Below, in pieces: positions 18,618-29,014 of a DNA stretch of 64,000 bases; position 1 is the stretch's first letter; each line of letters begins with the position of its first letter. Position numbers and translations under genes: made by a program. Below the pieces are notes generated by a model. It was given only the letters and a program-made list of their open reading frames with translations, was not told the origin of the DNA and searched no databases. This DNA is from Pseudomonas mandelii (GTDB lineage: Bacteria; Pseudomonadota; Gammaproteobacteria; Pseudomonadales; Pseudomonadaceae): NCBI RefSeq assembly GCF_024138395.1, contig NZ_JAMYDU010000002.1, positions 585,782 to 649,781 of the forward strand, read 5' to 3'.

Positions 18618-20059
18618 CAGGCGTCTCCTCCAAACACATCAACATTGCTGAACACACAGGCTGGCGACGCATGGCCGACGCGGATCACCTGGTTCGGTTC
18701 GCCCTTGCCGCAGTTCGGCGTGCCCAGCACTTTGACGGTGTTGGCGTCGCCGACAGCGCTGAGGCTTTTCCAGAATTGTGCGGAAATCGCCCGGTAGTTC
18801 GGATTCTTCACCACGCCCTTGAGTTCGCCGTTTTCGATCAACTGGCCCCATTCGCAACCGAACTGGAATTTGTTGCGCGCATCGTCGATGGACCACGAAC
18901 GGTTGGTGCTCATCAAAATGCCGTGCTCGATATTGCCGATCAGCTGTTCCAGCGGCTGGGCGCCGGGCTCGATGTTGAGGTTGGCCATGCGGTCGATCGG
19001 CGGACGGTTCCAGCCGCAGGCGCGGCTGTTGGCAACGCCATCCATGCCGGCACGAAATTGCGAAAGCGCGCCGCCCAATGGCCGCAGAAGCAAACCTTTC
19101 TTAATCAGAAATTGCTTGCTGGCGGCGCTGCCGTCGTCGTCATGGCCGTAGCTGGCGAGCTGCTCGGGGATGTCCGGGTCGAACGTCACGTTGAGCAATT
19201 CGGAGCCGTATTGCAGGCTGCCGAAGTCTTCTGCCTTGACGAAACTGGTGCCAGCGTAATTGCGCTCATCGCCCAGGATGCGATCCAGTTCCAGCGGGTG
19301 ACCGATGGATTCGTGGATCTGCAACATCATCTGGTCGGGCATCAGCAGCAAGTCGCGCGGGCCTTGCGGGGTGTTCGGCGCCAGCAGCAATTGCAGCGCC
19401 TGATCGGCGACTTTCGGGCCAGCACCGACCAGGCCACAACGGCTGATCACATCAAAGCCGCCCTGTTGGCCGAAGTTCTCGCGGCCCAGGCTGCGGGTCT
19501 GGCTGTCGTGGCCGTCGTAGGCGGTGACGTCGACGCTCGGGTAGACGAAACGCTGAGCCTGACGCAATTCGGCGCCGGCGCTGTTGAGGTAGATTTGCTC
19601 GACGTTGGTAATGCCGATGCTCGCCTGCCAGTTCACCAGTCGCTCGTCCTTGGGCACGGCGGCGGATTCGGCGCCGAGCAGTTGGTAGCAATCGCTCAGG
19701 GACGGAAAGGGCTGGTCGAAGTTGGGCGAGAAATAGTCGGCGCGGTCGCTGGAAACTGCTTGCTCGCGCAGGTCGAGCAGAGCGTGGGGCTTGAGTCGAC
19801 GGGCTTGTTCCTCGGCTTTCTCCAGCGCGGCTTGCAGGCCGGATTGGGACAGGTCGTTGGTGGCGGCATAGGCTTCGACGCCGTTGACCCGAACGGTCAG
19901 CATCGCGCCTTCGTCACGGCTCAGGCTCGGCGGTTCGGCGACGTTCTTGCGCACCGACAGGTACTGGCCGGACTCGCGCACATAACGCAGCGAAAAGAAT
20001 TCAGCGCCCGTGCGCAACGCAGCAAAGCGCTGCTTGAGCTGGGGGTGGAAATCGAACAT
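18617..20059 (-). CDS. TldD-like metalloprotease subunit
   Basis: A 480-residue TldD/PmbA-family protein with the zinc-binding HESIGHPLELDR motif (HExxxH) near residue 250. The C-terminal core has MDGVANSRACGW and NIEHGILMSTNRSWSIDD, as in the family. The first 120 residues form the N-terminal domain that senses substrate. It probably acts as a heterodimer with the TldE-like product encoded immediately downstream (one-base overlap). A GGAGG site precedes the ATG. The two genes form a small operon bounded by a family D REP and a family A REP. The substrate is unknown. Confidence 0.9.
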   Translation of the reverse strand: MFDFHPQLKQRFAALRTGAEFFSLRYVRESGQYLSVRKNVAEPPSLSRDEGAMLTVRVNGVEAYAATNDLSQSGLQAALEKAEEQARRLKPHALLDLREQAVSSDRADYFSPNFDQPFPSLSDCYQLLGAESAAVPKDERLVNWQASIGITNVEQIYLNSAGAELRQAQRFVYPSVDVTAYDGHDSQTRSLGRENFGQQGGFDVISRCGLVGAGPKVADQALQLLLAPNTPQGPRDLLLMPDQMMLQIHESIGHPLELDRILGDERNYAGTSFVKAEDFGSLQYGSELLNVTFDPDIPEQLASYGHDDDGSAASKQFLIKKGLLLRPLGGALSQFRAGMDGVANSRACGWNRPPIDRMANLNIEPGAQPLEQLIGNIEHGILMSTNRSWSIDDARNKFQFGCEWGQLIENGELKGVVKNPNYRAISAQFWKSLSAVGDANTVKVLGTPNCGKGEPNQVIRVGHASPACVFSNVDVFGGDA

Positions 20060-20227
20060 TCGGGAACCTCCTTGGTATGGAGTGGCGGTGTATCGGTATT
20101 GCGAGGGGATGAAACGTATGCGTGGCGCTAGATTAGGCCTGGGCGGGGAGCGATATCAAGGGCGGGGCGGTGTAGGAAGGGATTACTGGAGTGTGTCAGG
20201 TAGAGATGTGTTGTCTGGTCGGGCCCC

Positions 20228-20319
20228 ATCGCGGGCAAGCCCGCTCCCACAGGGATTTAGGATTGATCACATATCTGCAATCCAACCCGAAAAACTGTGG
20301 GAGCGGGCTTGCCCGCGAT
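20228..20319. repeat. REP pair, family A
   Basis: Inverted ATCGCGGGCAAGCCCGCTCC / GGAGCGGGCTTGCCCGCGAT arms; it marks the end of the bet operon. Confidence 0.85.
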
Positions 20320-20342
20320 TGGCAGCACCGCGGTGTTACGGC

Positions 20343-22046
20343 TTATTGAGCAGTCAGGCTCACATCCCGCAACGGCTTGCCACGCACCGGTGCATCACCG
20401 GCCACGTAGTAATCAGCCTTGCTACGCGGCAATGGCTGGCGACCACGGATCTTGTCGGCGATTTTCTCGGCCATCATGATCGTTGGCGCGTTCAGGTTGC
20501 CGGTGGTGATGATCGGCATGATCGAGGCATCGACCACGCGCAGGGCTTGCATACCGTGCACGCGACCTTCGCCATCGACCACGGCCATCTCGTCGGTGCC
20601 CATCTTGCACGAGCAGGACGGGTGGAACGCGGTTTCGGCGTGCTCGCGGATGAACTTGTCCAGCTGCTCATCGGTTTGCACCTCGATGCCCGGGCTGATT
20701 TCGCGACCACGGAAGGCGTCCAGCGCTGGCTGTTGCATGATTTCACGGGTCAGGCGGATGCCGTCGCGGAATTCCTGCCAGTCCTGCTCGGTGGCCATGT
20801 AGTTGAACAGGATGCTCGGGTACTCGCGCGGATCCTTGGACCTGGCCTGGATGCGGCCACGGCTTGGCGAACGCATGGAACCCATGTGCGCCTGGAAGCC
20901 GTGCTCTTTCACACCATTGCTGCCGTTGTAGTTAATCGCCACCGGCAGGAAGTGGTATTGAATGTTCGGCCAATCGAATTCCGGACGGGTGCGGATGAAA
21001 CCGCCGGCTTCGAACTGGTTGCTGGCGCCGATGCCGGTGCCGTTGAACAGCCACTCGGCACCGATAGCCGGCTGGTTGTGCAGCAGCAGCGAGGGGTATA
21101 GCGAAACTGGCTGGGTGCAGGCGTATTGCAGGTACAGCTCAAGGTGATCCTGCAGGTTTTCACCGACGCCAGGCAGATCGTGGACCACCGGAATATCGAG
21201 CTTGTTCAGCAGTTCGGCCGGGCCGACGCCGGAGCGTTGCAGAATCTGCGGCGACGCGATGGCGCCGGAGCATAGCAGCACTTCCTTGCGGGCGCGGGCT
21301 TCAACGCGCTCTTCAGCGGCGCCGATCAGGTAACGCACGCCGACCGCACGTTTGCCTTCGAACAGGATCTTGTCGGTCAGGGCGTGAGTGACGATCGTCA
21401 GGGTCGAACGCTTCTTGGCGATATCCAGGTAACCGCGAGCAGTACTGGCGCGACGGCCGTTCGGCGTCACGGTACGGTCCATCGGGCCGAAACCTTCTTG
21501 CTGGTAGCCGTTGAGGTCTTCAGTACGTGGGTAACCGGCTTGCACGCCTGCTTCAACCATCGCATGGAACAGCGGATTGTTGCCGGCTTTCGGCGTGGTC
21601 ACGCTGACCGGGCCGTCGCCACCGTGGTAATCGTTCGGGCCGATGTCACGGGTTTCCGCCTTGCGGAAATACGGCAGGCAGTCGAGGTAGGTCCAGTCTT
21701 CCAGACCGGGCAGTTTCGACCAGTTGTCATAGTCCATCGCGTTGCCGCGGATGTAGCACATGCCGTTGATCAGCGAAGAACCACCCAGGCCCTTGCCGCG
21801 ACCGCATTCCATCCGGCGACCGTCCATGTGTGGCTCTGGATCGGTTTCATAGGCCCAGTTGTAGCGACGACCTTGCAGCGGGAACGCCAGGGCGGCCGGC
21901 ATTTGCGTGCGGAAGTCGAGACGGTAATCCGGGCCGCCCGCTTCGAGCAGCAGGACAGTGACGCCTTCGTCTTCAGTCAGACGGGTCGCCAGGGTGTTAC
22001 CGGCTGAGCCGGCACCGATGATGATGTAATCGAATTCTTGGGACAT
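20343..22046 (-). CDS. betA: Choline dehydrogenase BetA
   Basis: Membrane-associated FAD enzyme oxidising choline to betaine aldehyde, with electrons passed to the respiratory chain. 567 residues, the normal length. GMC-family signs: [20 protein letters not shown] at the N-terminus (FAD), [20 protein letters not shown] (GMC signature 1), [16 protein letters not shown] (signature 2), and the C-terminal active-site His in HPSCSCKMG and Asn in NLNAPT. The ATG at 22046 has a GAGGG site; an earlier ATG at 22055 lacks one. Last gene of betIBA, about 155 bases from betB with a family C repeat between them. Confidence 0.96.
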   Translation of the reverse strand: MSQEFDYIIIGAGSAGNTLATRLTEDEGVTVLLLEAGGPDYRLDFRTQMPAALAFPLQGRRYNWAYETDPEPHMDGRRMECGRGKGLGGSSLINGMCYIRGNAMDYDNWSKLPGLEDWTYLDCLPYFRKAETRDIGPNDYHGGDGPVSVTTPKAGNNPLFHAMVEAGVQAGYPRTEDLNGYQQEGFGPMDRTVTPNGRRASTARGYLDIAKKRSTLTIVTHALTDKILFEGKRAVGVRYLIGAAEERVEARARKEVLLCSGAIASPQILQRSGVGPAELLNKLDIPVVHDLPGVGENLQDHLELYLQYACTQPVSLYPSLLLHNQPAIGAEWLFNGTGIGASNQFEAGGFIRTRPEFDWPNIQYHFLPVAINYNGSNGVKEHGFQAHMGSMRSPSRGRIQARSKDPREYPSILFNYMATEQDWQEFRDGIRLTREIMQQPALDAFRGREISPGIEVQTDEQLDKFIREHAETAFHPSCSCKMGTDEMAVVDGEGRVHGMQALRVVDASIMPIITTGNLNAPTIMMAEKIADKIRGRQPLPRSKADYYVAGDAPVRGKPLRDVSLTAQ

Positions 22047-22080
22047 TAAATGCACCCTCTTTGAAGTTGGTCAGGTCGCC

Positions 22081-22185
22081 TGTAGCAGCTGCCGAGGTAC
22101 GAGGCTGCGTTGGGTCGCGCAGCGGCCCTCTGAGGGCGGTCCTGCGGACACGCAACGCAGCCTCGTACCTCGGCAGCTGCTACAG
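22081..22185. repeat. Family C large inverted repeat
   Basis: Arms GTAGCAGCTGCCGAGGTACG / CGTACCTCGGCAGCTGCTAC; the asymmetric core is in the opposite orientation to the copies at 15.6 and 43.9 kb. It sits inside the betIBA operon between betB and betA. Confidence 0.85.
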
Positions 22186-22201
22186 GGTTTTCAGCCGGGG
22201 C

Positions 22202-23674
22202 TTAGAAAACCGAGGCGTAATCGCCCAGTTCGACCTGTACCGATTTGATGCGTGTGAAGTTGTTCAGCGAGCTGATGCCGTTCTCACGGCCCACGCCCGA
22301 CTGCTTGTAGCCGCCGACCGGCATCTTGGCGTCGGACTCGCCCCAGGCGTTGATCCAGCAGATACCGGCTTCCAGTTGATGGATCACACGGTGAGCGCGG
22401 TTCAGGTCTTTGGTGACGACGCCCGCGGCCAAACCGAACTCGGTGTCGTTGGCGCGACGGATCACTTCTTCTTCGGTTTCGTAGGTCAGGATGCTCATCA
22501 CCGGCCCGAAGATTTCTTCGCGAACGATGGTCATCTCGTCGGTGCAGTCGGTGAACACAGTCGGTGCCACGAACGCGCCTTTGGCGAACTCGCCGTCGGT
22601 CAGGCGATCGCCGCCGCACAGCAGGCGCGCACCTTCTTCCTTGCCTTTGGCGATGTAACCCAGCACGTTTTCCATGTGGGCGAAGCTGACCAGCGGGCCG
22701 AAGTTGGTGTTTTCGTCTTGCGGGTTGCCGACGCGAATGCGTGCAACGCGCTCAACGATCTTGGCTTCGAACGCGGCTTTCAGGCGGCTCGGTACGAACA
22801 CGCGAGTGCCGTTGGTGCAGACCTGACCGGAGCTATAGAAGTTGGCCATCATCGCGGTGTCGGCGGCGCGATCCAGGTCGGCGTCGTCAAAGATGATCAG
22901 CGGGGATTTACCGCCCAGTTCCATGGTCACGTCTTTCAGCGACGAGGCGGAAGCGCTGGCCATGACCTTCTTGCCGGTGTCGGTGCCGCCGGTGAAGGAG
23001 ATTTTTTCGATGCGCGGGTGCTCGGTCAGCCAGGTGCCGACTTCACGGCCGCTGCCGGTCAACACGTTGAACACGCCAGCCGGAACGCCAGCTTCGGTGT
23101 AGATCTCGGCCAGTTTCAACGTGGTCAGGGAGGTGACTTCGCTTGGTTTGAAGATCATCGCGTTACCGGCCGCCAGGGCAGGTGCGGATTTCCACAAAGC
23201 GATCTGGATCGGGTAGTTCCAGGCGCCGATACCGGCCACGACGCCCAGCGGCTCGCGGCGGGTGTAAACGAAAGAGGTGGTGCGCAGCGGAATCTGCTCG
23301 CCTTCGATGGCCGGCACCAGGCCTGCGTAGTACTCCAGCACGTCAGCGCCGGTAACGATGTCGACGTACTTGGTTTCGGAGAACGCCTTGCCGGTGTCCA
23401 GGGTTTCCAGGGCGGCCAGTTCATCGTTGCGCTCGCGCAGGATGTCGACGGCACGACGCAGGATGCGCGAACGCTCCATGGCGGTCATTGCAGCCCAGAT
23501 TTTCTGACCCTTTTCGGCGCTGACCACAGCGCGCTCAACGTCTTCCTTGGTCGCACGTTGTACGGTTGCGAGGACTTCACCGTTAGCCGGGTTGATGGCT
23601 TCGAAAGTGGCGTCGCTGCTGGCGTCACTGTAGCCGCCATCGATGTAGAGTTTTTGCAGTTCGAAACGGGCCAT
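22202..23674 (-). CDS. betB: Betaine aldehyde dehydrogenase BetB
   Basis: NAD(P)-dependent oxidation of betaine aldehyde to glycine betaine in the cytoplasm. 490 residues from the ATG at 23674, matching the family; upstream in-frame codons to 23713 are unlikely because AGGAC precedes this ATG. ALDH signatures: [20 protein letters not shown], the catalytic Glu in [10 protein letters not shown], and the catalytic Cys in [16 protein letters not shown]. The C-terminal [16 protein letters not shown] is typical of BetB. Middle gene of betIBA. Confidence 0.97.
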   Translation of the reverse strand: MARFELQKLYIDGGYSDASSDATFEAINPANGEVLATVQRATKEDVERAVVSAEKGQKIWAAMTAMERSRILRRAVDILRERNDELAALETLDTGKAFSETKYVDIVTGADVLEYYAGLVPAIEGEQIPLRTTSFVYTRREPLGVVAGIGAWNYPIQIALWKSAPALAAGNAMIFKPSEVTSLTTLKLAEIYTEAGVPAGVFNVLTGSGREVGTWLTEHPRIEKISFTGGTDTGKKVMASASASSLKDVTMELGGKSPLIIFDDADLDRAADTAMMANFYSSGQVCTNGTRVFVPSRLKAAFEAKIVERVARIRVGNPQDENTNFGPLVSFAHMENVLGYIAKGKEEGARLLCGGDRLTDGEFAKGAFVAPTVFTDCTDEMTIVREEIFGPVMSILTYETEEEVIRRANDTEFGLAAGVVTKDLNRAHRVIHQLEAGICWINAWGESDAKMPVGGYKQSGVGRENGISSLNNFTRIKSVQVELGDYASVF

Positions 23675-23781
23675 AAAGTCCTCGCAAGTGCATAAGTGGT
23701 TGGCGTTGACCACCGGGCGTGCCGTGTAGCAGTGGCATCGCGGTCGGTAGCGGTTCAGGGGGTTGAGCGATTATGTGTGCT

Positions 23782-24375
23782 CTAACTCACCTGCTTGGCC
23801 AGTTGGAAATCCATGTATTCGTAAGCGATCTGGTGCGCCTGCCCGGTGTCGAAAGCATCTCCCGACAGCGCGCCGCGCAACCACAAACCGTCAATGAGGG
23901 CTGCCAGGCCACGGGCGGCGGTGCGCGCATCATCGAGCGGCAACACACGGCGGAACTGGCAGCACAGGTTGGAATACAGACGGTGATCGTTGATCCGCTG
24001 CAACCTGTGCAATGACGGGTGATGCATGCTGGTGGCCCAGAAGGCCAGCCAGGTTTTCATTGCCGGGCCATTGACCTGGCTGGCGTCGAAGTTGCCTTCG
24101 ATAATCACCTGAAGGTGAGCCCGTGGGCTGGTGTCCTCCAGCGCCTGACGGCGCGCGGTGACGTTCTCGCTGAGGACACTCATCAGATACTGCGCCGTCG
24201 CGGCGATCAGGCCGTTCTTGTCCTGAAAGTAGTGACTGATGATGCCATTCGAGACACCGGCCAAACGGGCGATCAGCGCAATGCTGGCGTCCCCCATGCC
24301 GACCTGATCGACGGCCTGTAACGTGGCTTCGATCAATTGCTGGCGGCGGATGGGTTGCATACCGACCTTGGGCAT
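23782..24375 (-). CDS. betI: Choline-responsive TetR-family repressor BetI
   Basis: 197 residues, the standard BetI length. The N-terminal TetR helix-turn-helix is clear ([20 protein letters not shown], then [12 protein letters not shown]) and the rest is the ligand-binding domain. BetI represses the bet genes, and choline relieves repression. The ATG at 24375 has an AAGGAGA site; an in-frame ATG at 24384 is less likely. It is first in betIBA and divergent from betT. A perfect 20-bp palindrome at 24446-24465, 70 bases upstream, is the likely operator. Confidence 0.95.
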   Translation of the reverse strand: MPKVGMQPIRRQQLIEATLQAVDQVGMGDASIALIARLAGVSNGIISHYFQDKNGLIAATAQYLMSVLSENVTARRQALEDTSPRAHLQVIIEGNFDASQVNGPAMKTWLAFWATSMHHPSLHRLQRINDHRLYSNLCCQFRRVLPLDDARTAARGLAALIDGLWLRGALSGDAFDTGQAHQIAYEYMDFQLAKQVS

Positions 24376-24698
24376 CTTGCACATCTCCTTAGGCCTTCCG
24401 GTGGACGCAAAACGGCTACCGGGTCGAGGGCCAGTCTATTTTGTTTTGATTGAACGTTCAATCAACAAAGAATAAGATCTGCGACAAATCGTCGCTGCTT
24501 ACAGATTTTTCCTACGTGTAAATGGCGATAAACCGACATCCAAAAATGCTCGAAACCTATACGCGCAGGCGTCCCAAGGGTTTCGGGCTTTTTTCGGGGT
24601 GTCTTTATATCACCCGCCGGTCGGCTGCCAACTAACCGATTGGTCGGGTACCGCGTTGCCTTGTGTTCTTCTCTCGCACTGCCTGGAGCATCTGTGCC
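24376..24698. promoter_or_regulatory. betI-betT divergent promoter region
   Basis: 323 bases without a gene. It contains the BetI palindrome near the betI side. Nothing else could be identified with confidence; a CCCAAGGGTTTCGGGCTTTTTT stretch near 24575 is a weak terminator-like tract. Confidence 0.6.
24446..24465. promoter_or_regulatory. Candidate BetI operator
   Basis: Perfect 20-bp palindrome TTGATTGAACGTTCAATCAA. BetI sites in enteric bacteria and Pseudomonas contain a TTGAACGTTCAA-like palindrome, and the position between divergent betI and betT fits dual repression. Confidence 0.85.
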
Positions 24699-26705
24699 AT
24701 GAGTTCTGCCTCTCTAATAAAGACCCCACCCGAGAAGGTGACGGTCAACGGTTGGGTGTTCTACACCTCTACCGCGCTGATCCTGCTGTTGACCGCGATT
24801 CTGATCATCGCCCCGCAAGAGGCTGGCAGAATGCTCGGCATTGCCCAGGCCTGGTTGTCTCGCAGCTTCGGCTGGTACTACATGGTGGTGATCGCCGCTT
24901 ATCTGGTTTTTGTGGTTGGCCTGGCGTTTTCGTCCTACGGCAAACTCAAGCTGGGCAGCAAAGACGATACCCCGGATTTCAGCTACGGCGCCTGGGCGGG
25001 GATGCTGTTCTCGTCGGGTATCGGCATTTCCTTGCTGTACTTCGGTGCTTCCGAGCCGCTGGACCATTACTTCAATCCGCCGGAAGGCGTGGCCGGCAGC
25101 AACCTTGCGGCCCGTCAGGCGGTGCAACTGACGTTCCTGCATTGGGGTCTGCATGGCTGGGCGATCTACGCACTGGTCGGCCTGGCCGTGGCGTACTTTG
25201 CTTACCGTCATAACCAACCGCTGGCGTTGCGGTCGGCGTTGTATCCGCTGGTCGGCGAGCGTTGGGTCAAAGGCGCGGCCGGTCATGCGGTGGACGGCTT
25301 CGGCATGTTCGTAACCCTGCTGGGGCTGGTGACGAACCTGGGGATTGGTTCGCTGCAAGTGTCGTCGGGGCTGGAAAACCTGTTCGGCATGGAACACAGC
25401 AACACCAACCTGCTGATCGTGATTATCGTGATGAGCACCGTGGCGACCATCGCCGCGGTGTCTGGCGTGGAAAACGGTATTCGCCGTCTGTCCAACCTGA
25501 ACATCGTGCTGTTCAGCGGTCTGCTGATTTTCGTGCTGTTGTTCGGCCCGACTCTGCACCTGCTCAACGGCTTTGTGCAGAACATCGGCGATTATCTGAA
25601 CGGCGTGGTGCTGAAGACTTTCGACCTCTATGTGTACGAAGCCGACAACGCCAAATCCGAGCGCTGGTTGGGCCTATGGACCCTGTTCTACTGGGCCTGG
25701 TGGATTTCCTGGGCGCCATTCGTAGGCATGTTCATCGCGCGTATTTCCCGTGGTCGCACGGTACGCGAACTGGTGGCCGGCGTGCTGCTGATTCCGCTGG
25801 GCTTCACCCTGGCATGGCTGTCGATCTTCGGTAACTCGGCCCTGGACCTGGTGATGAACCATGGAGCGGTGGAGCTCGGGAAGACGGCGTTGGAACAGCC
25901 GTCGATGGCGATCTACCAATTGCTTGAGCATTACCCAGCGTCGAAGATTGTGATCGGCGTGTCGATTTTTGTCGGCTTCGTGCTGTTCCTGACCCCGGCG
26001 GATTCCGGCGCGGTGATGATGGCCAACCTTTCGTGCAAGGGCGGCAACGTCGACGAAGATGCGCCGCACTGGCTGCGGATTTTCTGGTCGGCGGTGATCA
26101 CCCTGGTGACCATCGGCCTGTTGTTCGCCGGTAACTTCGAAGCCATGCAAACCATGGTGGTGCTGGCGGGGCTGCCGTTCTCGGTGGTGCTGGTGTTCTT
26201 CATGTTCGGCTTGCACAAGGCCATGCGCCAGGACGTGCAGATCGAACAGGAGCAAGCGGAACTGGCGGCGCGCGGTCGTCGTGGTTTCAGCGAGCGCTTG
26301 ACCCAACTGGATTTGCAACCGAACCAGTCGATCGTTCAGCGTTTCATGGACAAGCGCGTCAGCCCGGCGCTGGAAGAGGCGGCTGTGCAATTGCGTGCTC
26401 AGGGCCTGGATGTGCAGACGTTGCTGGGCAAGGCCAAGCGTTGCATGGGCGTGCGGATCGAAATGGAAGAGGGCAACCCGTTTGTCTACGAAGTGAGCCT
26501 GGATGGTTATCTGGCGGCGGCGAGTGAAACGGTGTCGGCTGAAAGTGCCGATGAACCGCGCGCCCGTTACTACCGCGCCGAGGTGTACCTGCACAATGGC
26601 AGCCAGGACTACGACTTGATGGGCTTCACTCAGGATCAGATCACCCGTGACGTGCTCGATCAGTTTGAAAGCCATCGGCAGCTGCTTGGTCGGGTTTATA
26701 GCTGA
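24699..26705 (+). CDS. betT: Choline transporter BetT, BCCT family
   Basis: High-affinity proton-coupled choline uptake at the inner membrane. 668 residues with 12 predicted helices; the BCCT core includes SSGIGISLLYFGASEPLDHY, HWGLHGWAIYALVG, and the aromatic-box segment WTLFYWAWWISWAPFVGMFI. A long C-terminal cytoplasmic tail (about residues 510-668, RRGFSERLTQLDLQPNQS onward) is the osmosensing-type extension found in BetT. The ATG at 24699 (MSSASLIKTPPEKVTVNGW) begins the family sequence; in-frame codons to 24663 lack a ribosome site. Divergent from betI and probably under BetI control. Confidence 0.95.
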   Translation: MSSASLIKTPPEKVTVNGWVFYTSTALILLLTAILIIAPQEAGRMLGIAQAWLSRSFGWYYMVVIAAYLVFVVGLAFSSYGKLKLGSKDDTPDFSYGAWAGMLFSSGIGISLLYFGASEPLDHYFNPPEGVAGSNLAARQAVQLTFLHWGLHGWAIYALVGLAVAYFAYRHNQPLALRSALYPLVGERWVKGAAGHAVDGFGMFVTLLGLVTNLGIGSLQVSSGLENLFGMEHSNTNLLIVIIVMSTVATIAAVSGVENGIRRLSNLNIVLFSGLLIFVLLFGPTLHLLNGFVQNIGDYLNGVVLKTFDLYVYEADNAKSERWLGLWTLFYWAWWISWAPFVGMFIARISRGRTVRELVAGVLLIPLGFTLAWLSIFGNSALDLVMNHGAVELGKTALEQPSMAIYQLLEHYPASKIVIGVSIFVGFVLFLTPADSGAVMMANLSCKGGNVDEDAPHWLRIFWSAVITLVTIGLLFAGNFEAMQTMVVLAGLPFSVVLVFFMFGLHKAMRQDVQIEQEQAELAARGRRGFSERLTQLDLQPNQSIVQRFMDKRVSPALEEAAVQLRAQGLDVQTLLGKAKRCMGVRIEMEEGNPFVYEVSLDGYLAAASETVSAESADEPRARYYRAEVYLHNGSQDYDLMGFTQDQITRDVLDQFESHRQLLGRVYS

Positions 26706-26747
26706 GTTGTGAGTGACGCGGTGTTCCAGTGACACCGCGTCATATTC

Positions 26748-26836
26748 TTCGCGGGCAAGCCTCGCTCCTACAGGATTGAGCTCGATCGAGAATGTCGACA
26801 CACCTCGCCCTTGTAGGAGCGAGGCTTGCCCGCGAA
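26748..26836. repeat. REP pair, family A
   Basis: Inverted TTCGCGGGCAAGCCTCGCTC / GAGCGAGGCTTGCCCGCGAA arms between convergent betT and choV. Confidence 0.85.
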
Positions 26837-26876
26837 GGGGCCATCAGCCGCACAGCTGCGTGACCCGATATCCCAC

Positions 26877-26912
26877 AAACAAAAACGCCGCGATCATCTC
26901 GCGGCGTTTTTG
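26877..26912. terminator. Bidirectional intrinsic terminator after choV
   Basis: ACAAAAACGCCGCGA / TCGCGGCGTTTTTGT stem with a four-base loop. Both strands end in a T-run; it lies just beyond the choV stop and also faces betT. Confidence 0.9.
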
Positions 26913-26925
26913 TGTCTGCTGCTTC

Positions 26926-28104
26926 TTACCCCAGGTTCTTGCCGAGCAGCGCGTGGTACAGCTCGCTATCGCCAAGAATCCCCACCACCTGATTGTTGTC
27001 GTGCAGCACCAGCTTATTACCCGTCTGGTAACGAATCTGCAGCGCATCGCGCATGCCGATGTTGGAGTCCACCAGTGTTGGCCGACGCCCCAAACCTTCA
27101 ACCGCTTGCCCCGGTATCCAGTTCTGCAGGTCCAGGCTCGAGCCGTTCTGGCGTGCGCCTTTGATGGTGTTGCCTTCGGCCAGGTCCAGCCACGAATCGC
27201 CGCCCGGATCCAGGCACACCGAACCGTTGATGCGTTTGCACTTGTCCAGGGTGCGCATCAGGCTGCGACCGCACAATACGTTCAGCGGGTTGGTGTGGGC
27301 GACGAAGGTGCGCACGTAATCGTCCGCCGGGTTCAGGACGATTTCTTCCGGCTTGCTGTACTGGATGATCCGGCCGTCTTTCATGATGGCGATACGGCTG
27401 CCGAGCTTCAGGGCTTCATCGAGGTCGTGACTCACGAAAACGATGGTTTTGCTGAGCTTGCGTTGCAGCTCCAGCAGTTCGTCTTGCAGGCCTTGACGGA
27501 TCAGCGGGTCGAGGGCCGAGAACGGTTCGTCCATCAGCAGAATGTCGGCGTCCATCGCCAGCGCTCTGGCCAGGCCCACACGCTGTTGCATACCACCAGA
27601 GAGCTCATCGGGTTTCTTGTTGCGCCATTGTGTCAGGCCCACCAGTTCGAGTTTTTCATCGACCAGTTTTTTCCGTTCCTTCTCCGGCCGGCCCTGCATC
27701 TCCAGACCGAAGCTGATGTTCTCGCGCACGGTCAGCCAGGGCATCAGGGCGAACTTCTGGAACACCATCGCGATGCGCTTGGTGCGCATCATTTTCAGTT
27801 CCACCGGAGTACAGGAAGCGATGTCGATCTGCTTGCCTTCGTGCTCGACGAACAACTTGCCACGGCTAACGGTGTTGAGACCGTTGATGCACCGCAACAG
27901 GCTGGATTTGCCGGAGCCGGACAGGCCCATCAGCACGCAGATTTCACCTTTTTCGATGTCCAGGCTGGCTTTTTCAACACCGACGATTTGCCCGGTCTTT
28001 TTCAGGATCTGGTCGCGGGTCATGCCCTGGTCGAGGAGTTTGAGCGCCTCGCGCGGGTCTTTGGAGAAGATCACGTCCACGTCTTCGAAGCGAATAATGC
28101 TCAT
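26926..28104 (-). CDS. choV: Choline ABC transporter ATP-binding protein ChoV (CbcV)
   Basis: 392 residues. Walker A GLSGSGKSS, Q-loop FQKFALMPW, signature LSGGMQQRVGLARAL, Walker B ILLMDEPFSALDP and H-loop SHD are all present. The N-terminal extension (KDPREALKLLDQGMTRDQIL) and the C-terminal region from about residue 270 (CBS-like, ending LGDSELYHALLGKNLG) mark the quaternary-amine uptake (QAT) subfamily. It powers ChoW with substrate delivered by ChoX, and in P. aeruginosa the same core also serves BetX and CaiX. Its start overlaps the choW stop by four bases. Last gene of choXWV. Confidence 0.95.
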   Translation of the reverse strand: MSIIRFEDVDVIFSKDPREALKLLDQGMTRDQILKKTGQIVGVEKASLDIEKGEICVLMGLSGSGKSSLLRCINGLNTVSRGKLFVEHEGKQIDIASCTPVELKMMRTKRIAMVFQKFALMPWLTVRENISFGLEMQGRPEKERKKLVDEKLELVGLTQWRNKKPDELSGGMQQRVGLARALAMDADILLMDEPFSALDPLIRQGLQDELLELQRKLSKTIVFVSHDLDEALKLGSRIAIMKDGRIIQYSKPEEIVLNPADDYVRTFVAHTNPLNVLCGRSLMRTLDKCKRINGSVCLDPGGDSWLDLAEGNTIKGARQNGSSLDLQNWIPGQAVEGLGRRPTLVDSNIGMRDALQIRYQTGNKLVLHDNNQVVGILGDSELYHALLGKNLG

Positions 28105-28946
28105 GCGTCACCCCCTGCTTTAGCGTCGGGTTGTTTGCAGATACGGTCGAGCATGATCGCCAGCAGTACGATCGCCAGGCCTGCTTCGAAGCCCAGTGCG
28201 ATATCAGCAGTGTTCAGTGCGTTGACCACGGGTTTACCCAGGCCGTCGGCGCCCACCAGTGCCGCAATCACCACCATCGACAACGACAGCATGATGCACT
28301 GGGTGATACCGGCCGCGATGCTTGGCATGGCGTGGGGCAGTTCAATCCGTGAAAGCAGTTGATGGCGCGAGCAGCCGAAGGCTTTGCCGGCGTCCATCAA
28401 TTCCTGCGGAACATCGCGAATACCCAGGTAGGTCAGGCGGATAGGCGCGGCAATCGCGAACACTACCGTCGAGATCAGACCCGGGACCACACCCAGACCG
28501 AAGAGGGTCAGGGTAGGAATGAGGTACACGAAGGTCGGCACGGTCTGCATCAGATCGAGCACCGGCCGCATCACTGTGTAGAACATCGGTTTGTGCGCGG
28601 CGACGATGCCCAACGGCACGCCGATCAGCACGCACACCAGGGTGGCGAACAACACCTGGGCGAGGGTTTCCATGGTTTCTTGCCAATACCCCAGATTGAG
28701 GATCAGCAGGAAGGAGGCGACGACGAAAGCGGTCAGGCCCCATTTGCGTTGAATGAAGTGTGCCAGTAGCGCGATAAGGCCGATCAATGCCAGCGGGTTG
28801 AACCAGGTCAGCGCAAAAGTCACGCCGTGGATCATCGTTTCCAGTGACACGGCGATTGCGTCGAAAGTGCTGGCGCCGTTTTGCGTCAACCATTCAACAA
28901 AGCCCGCGATGTACTGGCCTAAAGGTATTTTCTGATCAATCAGCAT
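28101..28946 (-). CDS. choW: Choline ABC transporter permease ChoW (CbcW)
   Basis: 281 residues with six or seven hydrophobic helices and a BPD-type permease core. The coupling loop is RDVPQELMDAGKAFGCSRHQ (EAA-like), preceded by LTLFGLGVVPGLISTVVFAI. It forms the membrane channel of the choline/betaine importer. I chose the ATG at 28946 (MLIDQKIPLGQY), which begins the conserved sequence; an in-frame ATG at 28964 is possible and neither has a strong ribosome site, which may reflect coupling to choX. Overlaps choV by four bases. Confidence 0.93.
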   Translation of the reverse strand: MLIDQKIPLGQYIAGFVEWLTQNGASTFDAIAVSLETMIHGVTFALTWFNPLALIGLIALLAHFIQRKWGLTAFVVASFLLILNLGYWQETMETLAQVLFATLVCVLIGVPLGIVAAHKPMFYTVMRPVLDLMQTVPTFVYLIPTLTLFGLGVVPGLISTVVFAIAAPIRLTYLGIRDVPQELMDAGKAFGCSRHQLLSRIELPHAMPSIAAGITQCIMLSLSMVVIAALVGADGLGKPVVNALNTADIALGFEAGLAIVLLAIMLDRICKQPDAKAGGDA

Positions 28947-28981
28947 GGTAGTGAACGTCCGCATGCAAGGAAATAAACAGC

Positions 28982-29003
28982 CCGGGCGGGCGAACCCGCC
29001 CGG
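28982..29003 (-). promoter_or_regulatory. Intercistronic GC hairpin between choX and choW
   Basis: Perfect 9-bp stem CCGGGCGGG / CCCGCCCGG with a CGAA loop directly after the choX stop. Without a T-run it probably acts as an mRNA-stabilising or attenuating stem that raises ChoX over ChoWV; this role is inferred. Confidence 0.7.
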
Positions 29004-29014
29004 CGTAAGCGATT

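Noticed and set aside
18617..18619. tldD/tldE boundary as a frameshifted single gene
   Set aside because: The one-base TGATG overlap joins two complete family members, each with its own ends; this is ordinary translational coupling.
18593..20131. 512-codon open frame on the plus strand
   Set aside because: Antisense to the TldD-like gene, which carries an intact zinc motif.
22061..23695. 544-codon open frame on the plus strand
   Set aside because: Antisense to betB and runs through a family C repeat; no ribosome site or family pattern.
24660..24662. Sigma-54 promoter before betT (GGTACCGCGTTGCC)
   Set aside because: The distance between the GG and GC dinucleotides is nine, not ten, bases, and the -24 box is poor.
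26713..28362. 549-codon open frame on the plus strand
   Set aside because: Runs through a REP pair, a terminator and antisense of choV and choW.
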